This document shows, one piece after another, positions 24,521 through 32,247 of a stretch of 54,911 nt of DNA. The position numbers and the translations under genes were made by a program. The notes under the pieces are model-generated. The model was not told where the DNA came from. It searched no databases and saw only the letters and a program-made list of their open reading frames with translations. This DNA is from an uncultured Prevotella sp. (lineage in GTDB: Bacteria; Bacteroidota; Bacteroidia; Bacteroidales; Bacteroidaceae), in the NCBI GenBank assembly GCA_900315775.1, contig ONAJ01000012.1, positions 1-54,911 of the forward strand. Reading direction: 5' to 3'. Each line of letters begins with the position of its first letter. Positions within the stretch are counted from its first letter, which is position 1.

Positions 24521-24529
24521 GCAAATTTA
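24521..24529 (-). promoter_or_regulatory. Promoter -7 element of the DUF6242-to-murI operon
   Basis: On the minus strand TAAATTTGC (plus-strand GCAAATTTA) fits TAnnTTTGC and lies about 26 bp before the DUF6242 start at 24495. No clear -33 element is seen. Confidence 0.6.
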
Positions 24530-24831
24530 CAGAGAATTCTTGAAATATAACGTGTTTTTCACACTTTATTATTGTTTTTATTTATAATAAAAGCATTTTT
24601 TAAGGTATATTATAAAAAAAGAGGACGATATGAATCACTCACGTCGACCTCCTGAAAATCTAATAACATAATCTTTACCTTAATCTACTAAAAACTACTA
24701 ACCTATGAAAACTAATCGGATGCATTCTCCCGAATGCAATGCAAAGATAGTAAGAAATTAAGAGTTGAGGTTGAGGAAAAGAGGGATAAATATTTAAAAT
24801 CTTCGTTATTTTGACCTAAATCAAAACAAAC
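24530..24831. other. Intergenic region with a possible small transcript or gene relic
   Basis: There is no standard gene here. On the minus strand a TATCTTTGC element (plus-strand 24741-24749) precedes about 100 bp that end in an imperfect hairpin (arms near 24642-24651 and 24621-24627) followed by seven T residues, as a small RNA or attenuator would. On the plus strand, CTTTACCTTAATCTACTA...ACC leads to an 18-codon open frame at 24705-24761 (MKTNRMHSPECNAKIVRN), which could be the relic of a lost gene start. A 7-bp hairpin TGCATTC/GAATGCA lies at 24721-24738. Confidence 0.35.
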
Positions 24832-24863
24832 GAGGCCGTACCTTGTGGTACAGCCTCATTTTT
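24832..24863. terminator. Strong terminator downstream of pckA
   Basis: GAGGCCGTACC (24832-24842) and GGTACAGCCTC (24847-24857) form an 11-position stem with one mismatch around TTGT. It is followed by TTTTT on the plus strand and by a T-rich run (TTTGTTTTG) on the minus strand, where it would end the pckA transcript. Confidence 0.85.
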
Positions 24864-24905
24864 ATAGTTAAAACCTGAGTTCCCCTCTTGGGGCTAAGAT
24901 TGGTA

Positions 24906-26519
24906 TTACAGTTTTGGTCCTGCAGCTACGAGAGCCTTACCTGCCTCGTTGCCTTCGTACTTCTTAAAGTTCTTAATAAAGCGTGCTGCGAGGTCCTCTG
25001 CCTTCTTGTTCCACTCTGCTGCATCAGCATAAGTGTCGCGTGGGTCAAGGATGTTTGTATCAACACCTTCGAGTTCTGTTGGAACTTCGAAATTGAAGTA
25101 AGGAATCTTCTTCGTAGGAGCCTTCAGGATAGCACCACCGAGGATTGCGTCGATGATACCACGAGTATCACGGATAGAGATACGCTTACCTGTTCCGTTC
25201 CATCCTGTGTTAACGAGGTATGCCTTAGCTCCGCTCTTCTCCATACGCTTTACGAGTTCCTCAGCATACTTTGTTGGGTGCAGTTCAAGGAATGCCTGAC
25301 CGAAACAAGCAGAGAATGTTGGAGTTGGCTCTGTGATACCACGCTCTGTACCAGCAAGCTTAGCGGTGAATCCGCTGAGGAAGTAGTACTTTGTCTGCTC
25401 TGGAGTCAGGATAGATACTGGAGGCAGTACTCCGAATGCATCAGCAGAGAGGAAGATGACGTTCTTGGCCTCTGGACCAGCACTCTTGCCATTTACCTTC
25501 TGAGCAATTTTCTCGATGTGGTTGATAGGATAAGAAACGCGGGTATTCTCTGTTACGCTCTTGTCTGCGAAGTCAATCTTACCATTTGCATCAACAGTAA
25601 CGTTCTCAAGAAGAGCGTCACGACGGATAGCGTTGTAGATGTCTGGCTCAGACTCTTTGTCGAGGTTGATAACCTTAGCATAGCAACCACCTTCGAGGTT
25701 GAATACACCCTCGTCGTCCCATCCGTGCTCGTCGTCACCAATGAGCAGACGCTTTGGATCGGTAGAAAGGGTAGTCTTACCAGTTCCTGACAGACCGAAG
25801 AAGATAGCTGTGTTCTTACCTTCCATGTCTGTATTTGCAGAGCAGTGCATAGAAGCGATGCCCTGAAGTGGGAGGTAGTAGTTCTGCATAGAGAACATAC
25901 CCTTCTTCATCTCGCCGCCATACCATGTGTTGATGATTACTTGCTCACGGCTTGTAGTATTGAATGCTACGCAAGTCTCTGAGTTCAGACCCAGCTCCTT
26001 GTAGTTCTCAACCTTAGCCTTAGAAGCGTTGTAGATTACGAAGTTAGGTTCGAACTTCTCCAACTCCTCAGCAGTAGGCTGAATGAACATGTTCTTTACG
26101 AAGTGAGCCTGCCAAGCAACCTCAACGATGAAGCGCACTGCAAGACGTGTACCCTCGTTAGCACCACAGAAAGCGTCAACGACATAAAGGTTCTTGTTGC
26201 AGAGCTCTTTGATGGCAATTTCCTTAACCTTTGCCCAAACGTCCTCAGACATTGGGTGGTTGTCGTTCTTATATTCCTCAGTTGTCCACCATACCTTGTC
26301 GTGGCTCTGAGCGTCGTCAACGATGTACTTGTCCTTAGGAGAACGACCGGTGTAGATACCAGTCATAACGTTTACCGCATTGAGCTCAGTGTTCTGACCT
26401 TTGTCATAACCTGTAAGCTCAGCCTTTGTTTCTTCTTTAAAAAGATCCTCGTAAGAAGGATTGTGGAAAATCACTGTAGAACCAGTGATGCCGTACTTTG
26501 TCAAATCTAAATTTGCCAT
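24906..26519 (-). CDS. pckA: Phosphoenolpyruvate carboxykinase (ATP)
   Basis: 537 aa, standard length. It interconverts oxaloacetate + ATP with phosphoenolpyruvate + CO2 + ADP; in succinate- and propionate-producing Bacteroidetes it also works toward oxaloacetate as an ATP-yielding CO2-fixing step. Motifs: [12 protein letters not shown], the kinase-1a loop [11 protein letters not shown], the metal-binding [24 protein letters not shown] and RVSYPINHI. It is monocistronic, with a strong terminator behind it and a long divergent region shared with upp that contains a perfect 16-bp palindrome, a candidate regulatory site. Confidence 0.97.
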   Translation of the reverse strand: MANLDLTKYGITGSTVIFHNPSYEDLFKEETKAELTGYDKGQNTELNAVNVMTGIYTGRSPKDKYIVDDAQSHDKVWWTTEEYKNDNHPMSEDVWAKVKEIAIKELCNKNLYVVDAFCGANEGTRLAVRFIVEVAWQAHFVKNMFIQPTAEELEKFEPNFVIYNASKAKVENYKELGLNSETCVAFNTTSREQVIINTWYGGEMKKGMFSMQNYYLPLQGIASMHCSANTDMEGKNTAIFFGLSGTGKTTLSTDPKRLLIGDDEHGWDDEGVFNLEGGCYAKVINLDKESEPDIYNAIRRDALLENVTVDANGKIDFADKSVTENTRVSYPINHIEKIAQKVNGKSAGPEAKNVIFLSADAFGVLPPVSILTPEQTKYYFLSGFTAKLAGTERGITEPTPTFSACFGQAFLELHPTKYAEELVKRMEKSGAKAYLVNTGWNGTGKRISIRDTRGIIDAILGGAILKAPTKKIPYFNFEVPTELEGVDTNILDPRDTYADAAEWNKKAEDLAARFIKNFKKYEGNEAGKALVAAGPKL

Positions 26520-26582
26520 AATTGCTTTGTTTATTTTTAAGTTCTTTATCTCAATAAAAGAATTGTTGCTTTGAATTCGGTT

Positions 26583-26591
26583 GCAAAGGTA
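26583..26591 (-). promoter_or_regulatory. Promoter -7 element of pckA
   Basis: On the minus strand TACCTTTGC (plus-strand GCAAAGGTA) lies 64 bp before the pckA start. A -33 TTG is not evident, consistent with a promoter that needs an activator. Confidence 0.7.
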
Positions 26592-26628
26592 AGAAAAAAA
26601 TGGGAAAGATGGATAATAAAGAAGAAAT

Positions 26629-26644
26629 TTTGTGCGCGCACAAA
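26629..26644. promoter_or_regulatory. Perfect 16-bp palindrome upstream of pckA
   Basis: TTTGTGCGCGCACAAA is a perfect inverted repeat placed about 38-53 bp upstream of the pckA -7 element. Its size, symmetry and position fit a binding site for a dimeric regulator, such as a Crp/Fnr-type or redox regulator. It lies about 120 bp from the upp promoter, so pckA is the likelier target. Confidence 0.55.
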
Positions 26645-26740
26645 CAATTTTTAGGTTAAAGAATTTAAAAACTGTCCTCTTCGTAACTAATTGTCATACT
26701 GAGTTTACAAAAATATTATGGCATTTTTGTTGTAAAACCA

Positions 26741-26771
26741 TTGTTATTTTAGAAAAAGTAGTTACTTTTGC
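26741..26771 (+). promoter_or_regulatory. Promoter of upp
   Basis: TTG (26741-26743) and TACTTTTGC (26763-26771) are 19 nt apart and the ATG follows at 26795. Confidence 0.78.
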
Positions 26772-26794
26772 AGCGGACATTAAACAAAGATACT

Positions 26795-27502
26795 ATGAAA
26801 GTAATTAATTTTGCCGAACAGAACAGTGTTCTTAATCAGTACCTTTCCGAGCTGCGCGACAAGAAGTATCAGCAGAACCGACTGCTTTTCCGTAATAACG
26901 TTCGTCGTATAGGTCAGATAATGGCATATGAATTGTCAAAGACTCTTGAATATAAGACGAAGACAATAACTACTCCTTTGGCTACGATAGATATCCCGTT
27001 ACCCAAAGATGACGTTGTCATTGCTACTGTGCTTCGTGCAGGACTGCCGTTCCATGATGGTTTTCTCGATGTCTTTGATCATGCGGATAATGGTTTCCTT
27101 AGTGCGTTCCGTATGTACACCAATCGAGAGCATACCGAGGTGGGTGTATATACAGAGTACAAGGCAGCCCCATCAATAAAAGGAAAAACCTTGATAATTG
27201 TTGACCCGATGTTGGCCACAGGTGGTTCTATGGCTGCCAGCATAGAGTCGTTGATGGAGAATGGCAAGCCTCGTAGCATACATGTGTGTTGTGTAATAGC
27301 TGCTCCCGAGGGTGTTGAGGTTGTCAAGCAGGCATTACCCGACGATGCCACCATCTGGTGCGCTGCCATTGACCCGGGAATGAATGAACATAAATATATC
27401 GTTCCTGGCTTTGGTGACTGTGGCGACCTCTGTTTCGGTGAGAAGATGGAAAGTTTTCGCAAAATCGCTGAAAAAGAAAGTAAGAAAAAAGGTCTCCGTT
27501 AA
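26795..27502 (+). CDS. upp: Uracil phosphoribosyltransferase
   Basis: 235 aa. It salvages uracil by joining it to PRPP to make UMP. Motifs: RRIGQIMAYELSKTL, VLRAGLPFHDGF, the PRPP loop IIVDPMLATGGSM, and the uracil-binding tail IDPGMNEHKYIVPGFGDCGDLCFG. I chose the ATG at 26795 (MKVINFAEQ), as an earlier in-frame codon falls inside the promoter. The protein is slightly longer than the usual 210 residues, ending in a lysine-rich tail. Its stop codon lies in the loop of a terminator shared with the convergent ferredoxin-oxidoreductase operon. Confidence 0.93.
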   Translation: MKVINFAEQNSVLNQYLSELRDKKYQQNRLLFRNNVRRIGQIMAYELSKTLEYKTKTITTPLATIDIPLPKDDVVIATVLRAGLPFHDGFLDVFDHADNGFLSAFRMYTNREHTEVGVYTEYKAAPSIKGKTLIIVDPMLATGGSMAASIESLMENGKPRSIHVCCVIAAPEGVEVVKQALPDDATIWCAAIDPGMNEHKYIVPGFGDCGDLCFGEKMESFRKIAEKESKKKGLR

Positions 27503-27517
27503 GAGACCTTTTCTTTT
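27485..27517. terminator. Bidirectional terminator between upp and the oxidoreductase operon
   Basis: AAGGTCTC (27489-27496) and GAGACCTT (27503-27510) form a perfect 8-bp stem. T-rich runs flank both sides (TTTTCTTTT on plus; TTTTTT on minus), so it can end transcription both ways. The upp stop codon is in the loop and the minus-strand beta-subunit gene ends at 27516. Confidence 0.9.
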
Positions 27518-28520
27518 ATTTCACTTCCCATATGTCGTTTGTTTCAAGCAATTCTTCGAAGTTGTGATATTTTTTCTGTGCGCTGACCTCTGTAATTTGC
27601 TGGTGTACAGCGTCGTTGTAAGTCGGTGCATCTACATCGCGTATCACTCCTAAGGCTACGGGGAATCCGTCGCCGTTACCCATCAGGGCGAGTTTCAACT
27701 GTAGGGTGTTGTCCTCACAGTGGGCATCGTGGGTTAGCACGTCGTCAAGGGTATACCCGTCCTTGCCAATCTCCACAATCTTCAGTCCGAATCCCTCTTG
27801 TACCAATCCGTATTCGTTATTTTCTCCGAATACTAGTTTCTCTCCGTGACGTACGTAGATAGCATTTTTCTTACGACCCTCTTTGTTATAAACCGCCTCA
27901 TGACATCCGTCGTTGAAGATTACGCAATTCTGCAAAATCTCACAAACAGATGCTCCATTGTGCTTATATGCAGCCTTCAGAATGTCTATGGTGCCAGCGG
28001 CATCTGTGGCCACGGCACGTGCAAAGAAGTGTCCACGTGCTCCGAAACACAGCTCAGCAGGACGGAATGGATCCTCTACCGTTCCATAAGGACTCGACTT
28101 CGACACGAATCCTCGTGGTGAGGTAGGAGAGTACTGTCCCTTTGTAAGACCATATATACGATTGTTGAGCAGTATCATGTTGAGGTTTATATTTCGACGA
28201 TTGGCGTGGATGAAGTGATTACCACCGATAGCCAGTCCGTCACCGTCACCGCTTACCTGCCATACTGTAAGGTCTGGATTTGCCACCTTTGCACCTGTAG
28301 CTATTGCTGCAGCACGTCCGTGGATAGTGTTCATTCCATAGGTTGCCATATAGTGTGGCAAACGACTGGAACAACCTATACCGGAGATTACTGCTACGTT
28401 CTCGGGTGCTACGCCAATCTCGGCCATAGCCTTATGTAGTGAAGCCAGGAAAAAGTGGTCTCCGCAACCTGGGCACCACCGAGGCTGGCCTTTTTTAAAA
28501 TCTTGTGCTGTATATTCCAT
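27516..28520 (-). CDS. 2-oxoacid:ferredoxin oxidoreductase, beta subunit
   Basis: 334 aa thiamine-pyrophosphate subunit. It has RWCPGCGDHFFLASLHKAM and the TPP/Mg motif VSGDGDGLAIGGNHFIHANRRN ending ILLNN, plus GMNTIHGRAAAIATGAK. With the alpha/gamma partner upstream it oxidises a 2-oxoacid and coenzyme A to acyl-CoA, CO2 and reduced ferredoxin, or runs in reverse. The KorA/KorB type usually takes 2-oxoglutarate, but the substrate cannot be read from sequence alone. It is the second gene of a two-gene operon; an octamer-type repeat lies in the gap, and a bidirectional terminator follows. Confidence 0.92.
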   Translation of the reverse strand: MEYTAQDFKKGQPRWCPGCGDHFFLASLHKAMAEIGVAPENVAVISGIGCSSRLPHYMATYGMNTIHGRAAAIATGAKVANPDLTVWQVSGDGDGLAIGGNHFIHANRRNINLNMILLNNRIYGLTKGQYSPTSPRGFVSKSSPYGTVEDPFRPAELCFGARGHFFARAVATDAAGTIDILKAAYKHNGASVCEILQNCVIFNDGCHEAVYNKEGRKKNAIYVRHGEKLVFGENNEYGLVQEGFGLKIVEIGKDGYTLDDVLTHDAHCEDNTLQLKLALMGNGDGFPVALGVIRDVDAPTYNDAVHQQITEVSAQKKYHNFEELLETNDIWEVK

Positions 28521-28525
28521 AATGG

Positions 28526-28555
28526 TTTTACCTTTTACTTTTTTACCTTTTTTAC
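28526..28555. repeat. Short array of 7-8 bp units between the oxidoreductase genes
   Basis: TTTTACC, TTTTACTT, TTTTACC and TTTTTTACT follow one another and include the stop codon of the alpha subunit gene. The unit is the same, on this strand, as the complement of the array at 17761-17792. Confidence 0.7.
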
Positions 28556-30399
28556 TTCTTCAAGATTTCCTCGAATGCGTTAACTAACTCTTCTACTACG
28601 AAAGGTTGTCCCTTTACTTGGTTGAACTGGTATGGAACGAAACCATCGACCTTCATACGAAGGTAAGCAGCCAACTGTCCCATATTCTGTTCTGCCACTA
28701 CTACCTTCTTGTACTTCTTCAATACGTCGGCTGTATTCTTTGGCAGTGGGTTGAGGTACTTAAACTGAGCCTGTGCAACCTTCTTGCCTGCTACGCGGAG
28801 TTCGTCCATAGCAGCATGCAGATGACCATAGGTAGAGCCAAAGCCAACAATGAGGAGTTCTGCATCGTCAACGTCACCGTCAACTTCGAGGTTGGGCACT
28901 TCTATGTTGTCAATTTTCTGTTGACGCAGACGAGTCATAAGGTCGTGGTTCTCTGGGTTCGTAGAGATGGCGCCAGTATTGGAGTCTTTCTCCAGACCGC
29001 CGAGGATGTGTGTAAAGCCTTCACGACCCGGTACGGCCCAATATCGAGTGCCATTTTCAGCACGCATATATGGTGTCCACTTACCTTTCAGTTCTTCTGG
29101 AACATATGGAGGGTTAATAGCATCAAGCTGTGCCATCTTAGGCAACTTAAATGCTCCAGAGCCGTTAGCAATATAGGCATCAGTAAGAAGAACGACAGGA
29201 GTCATATGCTCCAAAGCTATCTTGGAAGCTTGGAATGCGGCATCAAAGCAGTCTGCGGGATTGGTAGCTGCAAGAACTGGCATAGGACTCTCTCCGTTAC
29301 GTCCGAAGAGTACCTGTAGAAGGTCCGTCTGCTCAGACTTGGTAGGCAGACCCGTAGCAGGACCACCGCGCTGTACGTCAAGTATCACAAGGGGTAGTTC
29401 CATAATTACGGCGAGGTTCATTGCCTCAGACTTCAAACAAACGCCTGGACCGGATGTGGAAGTTACTGCAAGAGCACCTGCGAAAGAGGCTCCCAGAGCT
29501 GATGCAGCACCACTTATCTCGTCCTCACACTGTACTGTAATTACTCCACATGACTTGTGTTTTGACAGTTCATGGAGTACGTCGGTAGCAGGAGTGATGG
29601 GGTAGGAGCCCAAATAAAGTCGGAGACCAGCCTTCTCGGCAGCAGCAATGAAACCATAGGCAGTAGCTTTGTTGCCTGTTATATCCATATAGCGTCCAGG
29701 CTCCTTGTGCTTTGATTCTATACGATAAACGTTGATGGCTGAAGAGTGAGTGTTGTGACCATAGTCATATCCGGCCTGTACCACCTTTATATTGTTTTCA
29801 GCAATAGACGGCTTCTTTGCAAACTTCTCGCGCAGGAAGTTGTTTACCAAATTGATGTCGCGGTCAAAGAGCCAGCAAACCAGTCCAAGTGCAAACATAT
29901 TGCGACATTTCAGTATAGACTTCATGTCCATACCAGTCTCTGCCAGACAATCCTTCACCATTGTGGTAAGTGGACATTGTATTACGCGGTCTGGATCAAC
30001 ACCCATCTCACCTAAGTAGTCCTCGCTTTGGAACTGTGCTTTCTCCAAATCCTTAGGACCGAAAGAGTCGGTATCGATGATAATGGTAGCCTGTGGTTTT
30101 GCATATTTCAACTGCGTCTTCAGAGCGGCGGCATTCATTGCCACCAGGACGTCACAGAGGTCACCAGGGGTATATACCTTCCCTGCTCCAATGTGTACCT
30201 GAAATCCTGAAACACCGGTAAGCGAACCTTGCGGGGCGCGGATGTCAGCAGGGTAGTCTGGGAATGTTGAAATGCCATTACCAACGGTGGCACTAATTGT
30301 TGAAAAGATGTTTCCGGCGAGCTGCATACCGTCGCCAGAGTCTCCTGAAAAACGGACAACGACGTTGTCTAGTTCCTTAACTTCTATTTTTTCAGCCAT
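28552..30399 (-). CDS. 2-oxoacid:ferredoxin oxidoreductase, fused gamma-alpha subunit
   Basis: 615 aa. The first 190 residues are the gamma domain (VVRFSGDSGDGMQLAGNIFS; FPDYPADIRAPQG; VLVAMNAAALKTQLKYAKP). The rest is the alpha domain (YLGSYPITPATDVLHELSKH; QCEDEISGAASALGASFAGALAVTSTSGPG; RGGPATGLPTKSEQTDL; YWAVPGREGFTHILGGLEKDSNTG; HLHAAMDEL). This fusion is the KorA type. No ferredoxin-domain subunit is nearby, so electrons should go to a separate ferredoxin. I chose the ATG at 30399 (MAEKIEVKEL) because the promoter lies just upstream, excluding the longer frame. Confidence 0.93.
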   Translation of the reverse strand: MAEKIEVKELDNVVVRFSGDSGDGMQLAGNIFSTISATVGNGISTFPDYPADIRAPQGSLTGVSGFQVHIGAGKVYTPGDLCDVLVAMNAAALKTQLKYAKPQATIIIDTDSFGPKDLEKAQFQSEDYLGEMGVDPDRVIQCPLTTMVKDCLAETGMDMKSILKCRNMFALGLVCWLFDRDINLVNNFLREKFAKKPSIAENNIKVVQAGYDYGHNTHSSAINVYRIESKHKEPGRYMDITGNKATAYGFIAAAEKAGLRLYLGSYPITPATDVLHELSKHKSCGVITVQCEDEISGAASALGASFAGALAVTSTSGPGVCLKSEAMNLAVIMELPLVILDVQRGGPATGLPTKSEQTDLLQVLFGRNGESPMPVLAATNPADCFDAAFQASKIALEHMTPVVLLTDAYIANGSGAFKLPKMAQLDAINPPYVPEELKGKWTPYMRAENGTRYWAVPGREGFTHILGGLEKDSNTGAISTNPENHDLMTRLRQQKIDNIEVPNLEVDGDVDDAELLIVGFGSTYGHLHAAMDELRVAGKKVAQAQFKYLNPLPKNTADVLKKYKKVVVAEQNMGQLAAYLRMKVDGFVPYQFNQVKGQPFVVEELVNAFEEILKK

Positions 30400-30433
30400 A
30401 ATATAAATATGTACTTTGTTCGTTGTTTGGGGT

Positions 30434-30466
30434 GCAAAGGTAATGCAAATACGATAAAAGACCAAA
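30434..30466 (-). promoter_or_regulatory. Promoter of the ferredoxin-oxidoreductase operon
   Basis: On the minus strand TTTG (plus-strand CAAA, 30463-30466) and TACCTTTGC (plus-strand GCAAAGGTA, 30434-30442) are spaced by 20 nt, a near-consensus promoter. Confidence 0.8.
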
Positions 30467-30537
30467 CAAAAATGAGATAAAAATGCAAATACCTACGAAA
30501 ACCTTTTGAATAATTGTATAATTATGCAGCGCTGGTT

Positions 30538-30572
30538 ATAAAAACAAGCGAGGTTTTCTGGACCTCGCTTGT
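30538..30572 (-). terminator. Terminator of the TGS/uridine-kinase gene
   Basis: ACAAGCGAGGT (30544-30554) pairs perfectly with ACCTCGCTTGT (30562-30572), an 11-bp stem with a 7-nt loop. On the minus strand the stem is followed by TTTTTAT, a good intrinsic terminator 4 bp past the stop codon. Confidence 0.9.
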
Positions 30573-30575
30573 GTC

Positions 30576-32237
30576 TTATACGTCAAAGGCGCTACCGCCA
30601 AGGAACTCTTTCAGAAGTGATGTTGACGGGATGTACTCGTCGGACATTGTAGAGAAGTACTTTAGGAATTTCCTCAGTCGGTAAGCTTCAGAATATTCAG
30701 GACAGTTCTCAGGCACCTGCTCAAGGAGTGGCTCTGCCTGTTTCTTTATTACGGCAAGTTCAAAGAGCATTGCTGTGTTGAACATCACGTCTGCATTCTC
30801 TTGGTAAGGAAATATCCATTTGTTTTCTCCGGCTCTCACGCTTGCCCAACGACGTATTGTCTCGCGAGCATCGCATCCACGATATTTGTAGTCGCGAATG
30901 ATACGTCTCAGGAGTCTGTTATCCGTTGTCGGTATGTAGTTGTGTGAGTCGAGAAGCATTGTTGTGAGTGCTGAGGCATATACACGGAACTTCTGTTCTT
31001 CTGGAATGTTCGCTGTCAGCTCGGGATTCAGGGCGTGAATGCCCTCTACCACCAGGATGTCGTCCTCGCGAAGACGTAGTTTTTTTCCGCTCCACTCGCT
31101 TCTTCCCTGTTGGAAGTTATATCGTGGCAGTTCCACCTCTTCGCCAGCAAAGAGTGCTTTAAGTTGCTCGTTCAACAGCGGGATATTTAAGGCATGGAGA
31201 TGTTCGTAGTCGTAGTCGCCCTTTGCATCACGAGGCGTATTTTCGCGATCTGTGAAGTAGTCGTCAAGAGAGATTGGCACAGGGCGTAGTCCATTTGTTA
31301 CCAGTTGTACCGACAGTCTTTTACACGACGTTGTCTTTCCACTACTTGACGGACCGGCGATGAGTACCATACGAACCTTCTTCCTACTTGCTATCTCTTC
31401 AGCTATTTGCGACAGTTTCTTCTCCTGCATAGCTTCGCCAACCATTACTATGGTTTTTGAATGACCATTTTTTATCGCCTCGTTGAGGTCGCCAACTGTT
31501 GACATCTCAAGTATTTCCTGTATTCGATGATGCTCACGGAACATCTCAAACATCTTGTCTTGACGAATCATCTTACCCAGTTTGGACGGGTCTTCGCATG
31601 TAGGGACTCTCAGTAGAACGCCATCGAAATATTTTACCAGTCCGTAGAGTTTCAGCCCTCCTGTCTTTGTAAGCAGAGTACCATAGTAGTAGTCGATATA
31701 TCCGTCGAGGTCGTAATATATGGTATATAGTGTTCCGGTGCTTTCCAGGAGTTTAATCTTTGTGTGTGATCCTACCTTGCGGAACATTTTTATTGCTTCC
31801 TCAACAGTTGTTTCGTAACGATGTATTGGTAGGTCGGCATCGATAATCTCCTGCATCCTTTGCTTGATATCCTCCACATCCTTCTCTGTTACCTTGCGTC
31901 CTATCTCCAGATCCACGTAGTAACCGTTTGATACGGGGATATCTATCTTTACTCTACATTCAGGAAATATATCGTGTGCAGCCTTTGCCAAAATAAAGAA
32001 CAGAGTGCGTGTATATGCCCTCATGCCTGATGGTGAGTGCATGTCAAGGAACTCAATATTTTTCGGGCGATATACTCGGTAGTGCATACCCTCTACCTTG
32101 TTGTTTACTTTGGCGCTCACAGGACCATATTCCATGTTGAGACCGAAAAGCTTATATATCTCTTCCAGAGTTGTACCGATAGGAACGTCCAACTCCTTCC
32201 CGTTGTTATTACATCTAATTGTAACCAACTTTTCCAT
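30576..32237 (-). CDS. TGS-domain / uridine-kinase-like fusion protein
   Basis: 553 aa. Residues 1-65 are a TGS-type domain and about 70-250 resemble the second additional domain of threonyl-tRNA synthetase (VKIDIPVSNGYYVDLEIGRKVTEKDVEDIKQRM). From about 285 it is a phosphoribulokinase/uridine-kinase domain: Walker A IAGPSSSGKTTSCKRL, PISLDDYFTDRENTPRD, LPRYNFQQGRSEW, VVEGIHALNPEL, RRIIRDYKYRG. This fusion is common in Bacteroidetes and Clostridia and is usually called a nucleoside kinase; its true substrate is unknown to me. The gene stands alone, behind the polysaccharide dehydratase gene and with a strong terminator. Confidence 0.88.
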   Translation of the reverse strand: MEKLVTIRCNNNGKELDVPIGTTLEEIYKLFGLNMEYGPVSAKVNNKVEGMHYRVYRPKNIEFLDMHSPSGMRAYTRTLFFILAKAAHDIFPECRVKIDIPVSNGYYVDLEIGRKVTEKDVEDIKQRMQEIIDADLPIHRYETTVEEAIKMFRKVGSHTKIKLLESTGTLYTIYYDLDGYIDYYYGTLLTKTGGLKLYGLVKYFDGVLLRVPTCEDPSKLGKMIRQDKMFEMFREHHRIQEILEMSTVGDLNEAIKNGHSKTIVMVGEAMQEKKLSQIAEEIASRKKVRMVLIAGPSSSGKTTSCKRLSVQLVTNGLRPVPISLDDYFTDRENTPRDAKGDYDYEHLHALNIPLLNEQLKALFAGEEVELPRYNFQQGRSEWSGKKLRLREDDILVVEGIHALNPELTANIPEEQKFRVYASALTTMLLDSHNYIPTTDNRLLRRIIRDYKYRGCDARETIRRWASVRAGENKWIFPYQENADVMFNTAMLFELAVIKKQAEPLLEQVPENCPEYSEAYRLRKFLKYFSTMSDEYIPSTSLLKEFLGGSAFDV

Positions 32238-32247
32238 AAGCGACTAA

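Noticed and set aside
24888-25790. Plus-strand open frame of 300 aa opposite pckA
   Set aside because: It is the antisense of the strongly conserved pckA coding sequence, has no ribosome-binding site or family motif, and its length is a side effect of codon use.
26520-26794. Possible small gene in the pckA-upp gap
   Set aside because: Only short frames are present; the region is accounted for by two promoters and a palindrome.
28606-29319. Plus-strand open frame of 237 aa opposite the oxidoreductase alpha subunit
   Set aside because: Shadow of a conserved gene; no motif or promoter.
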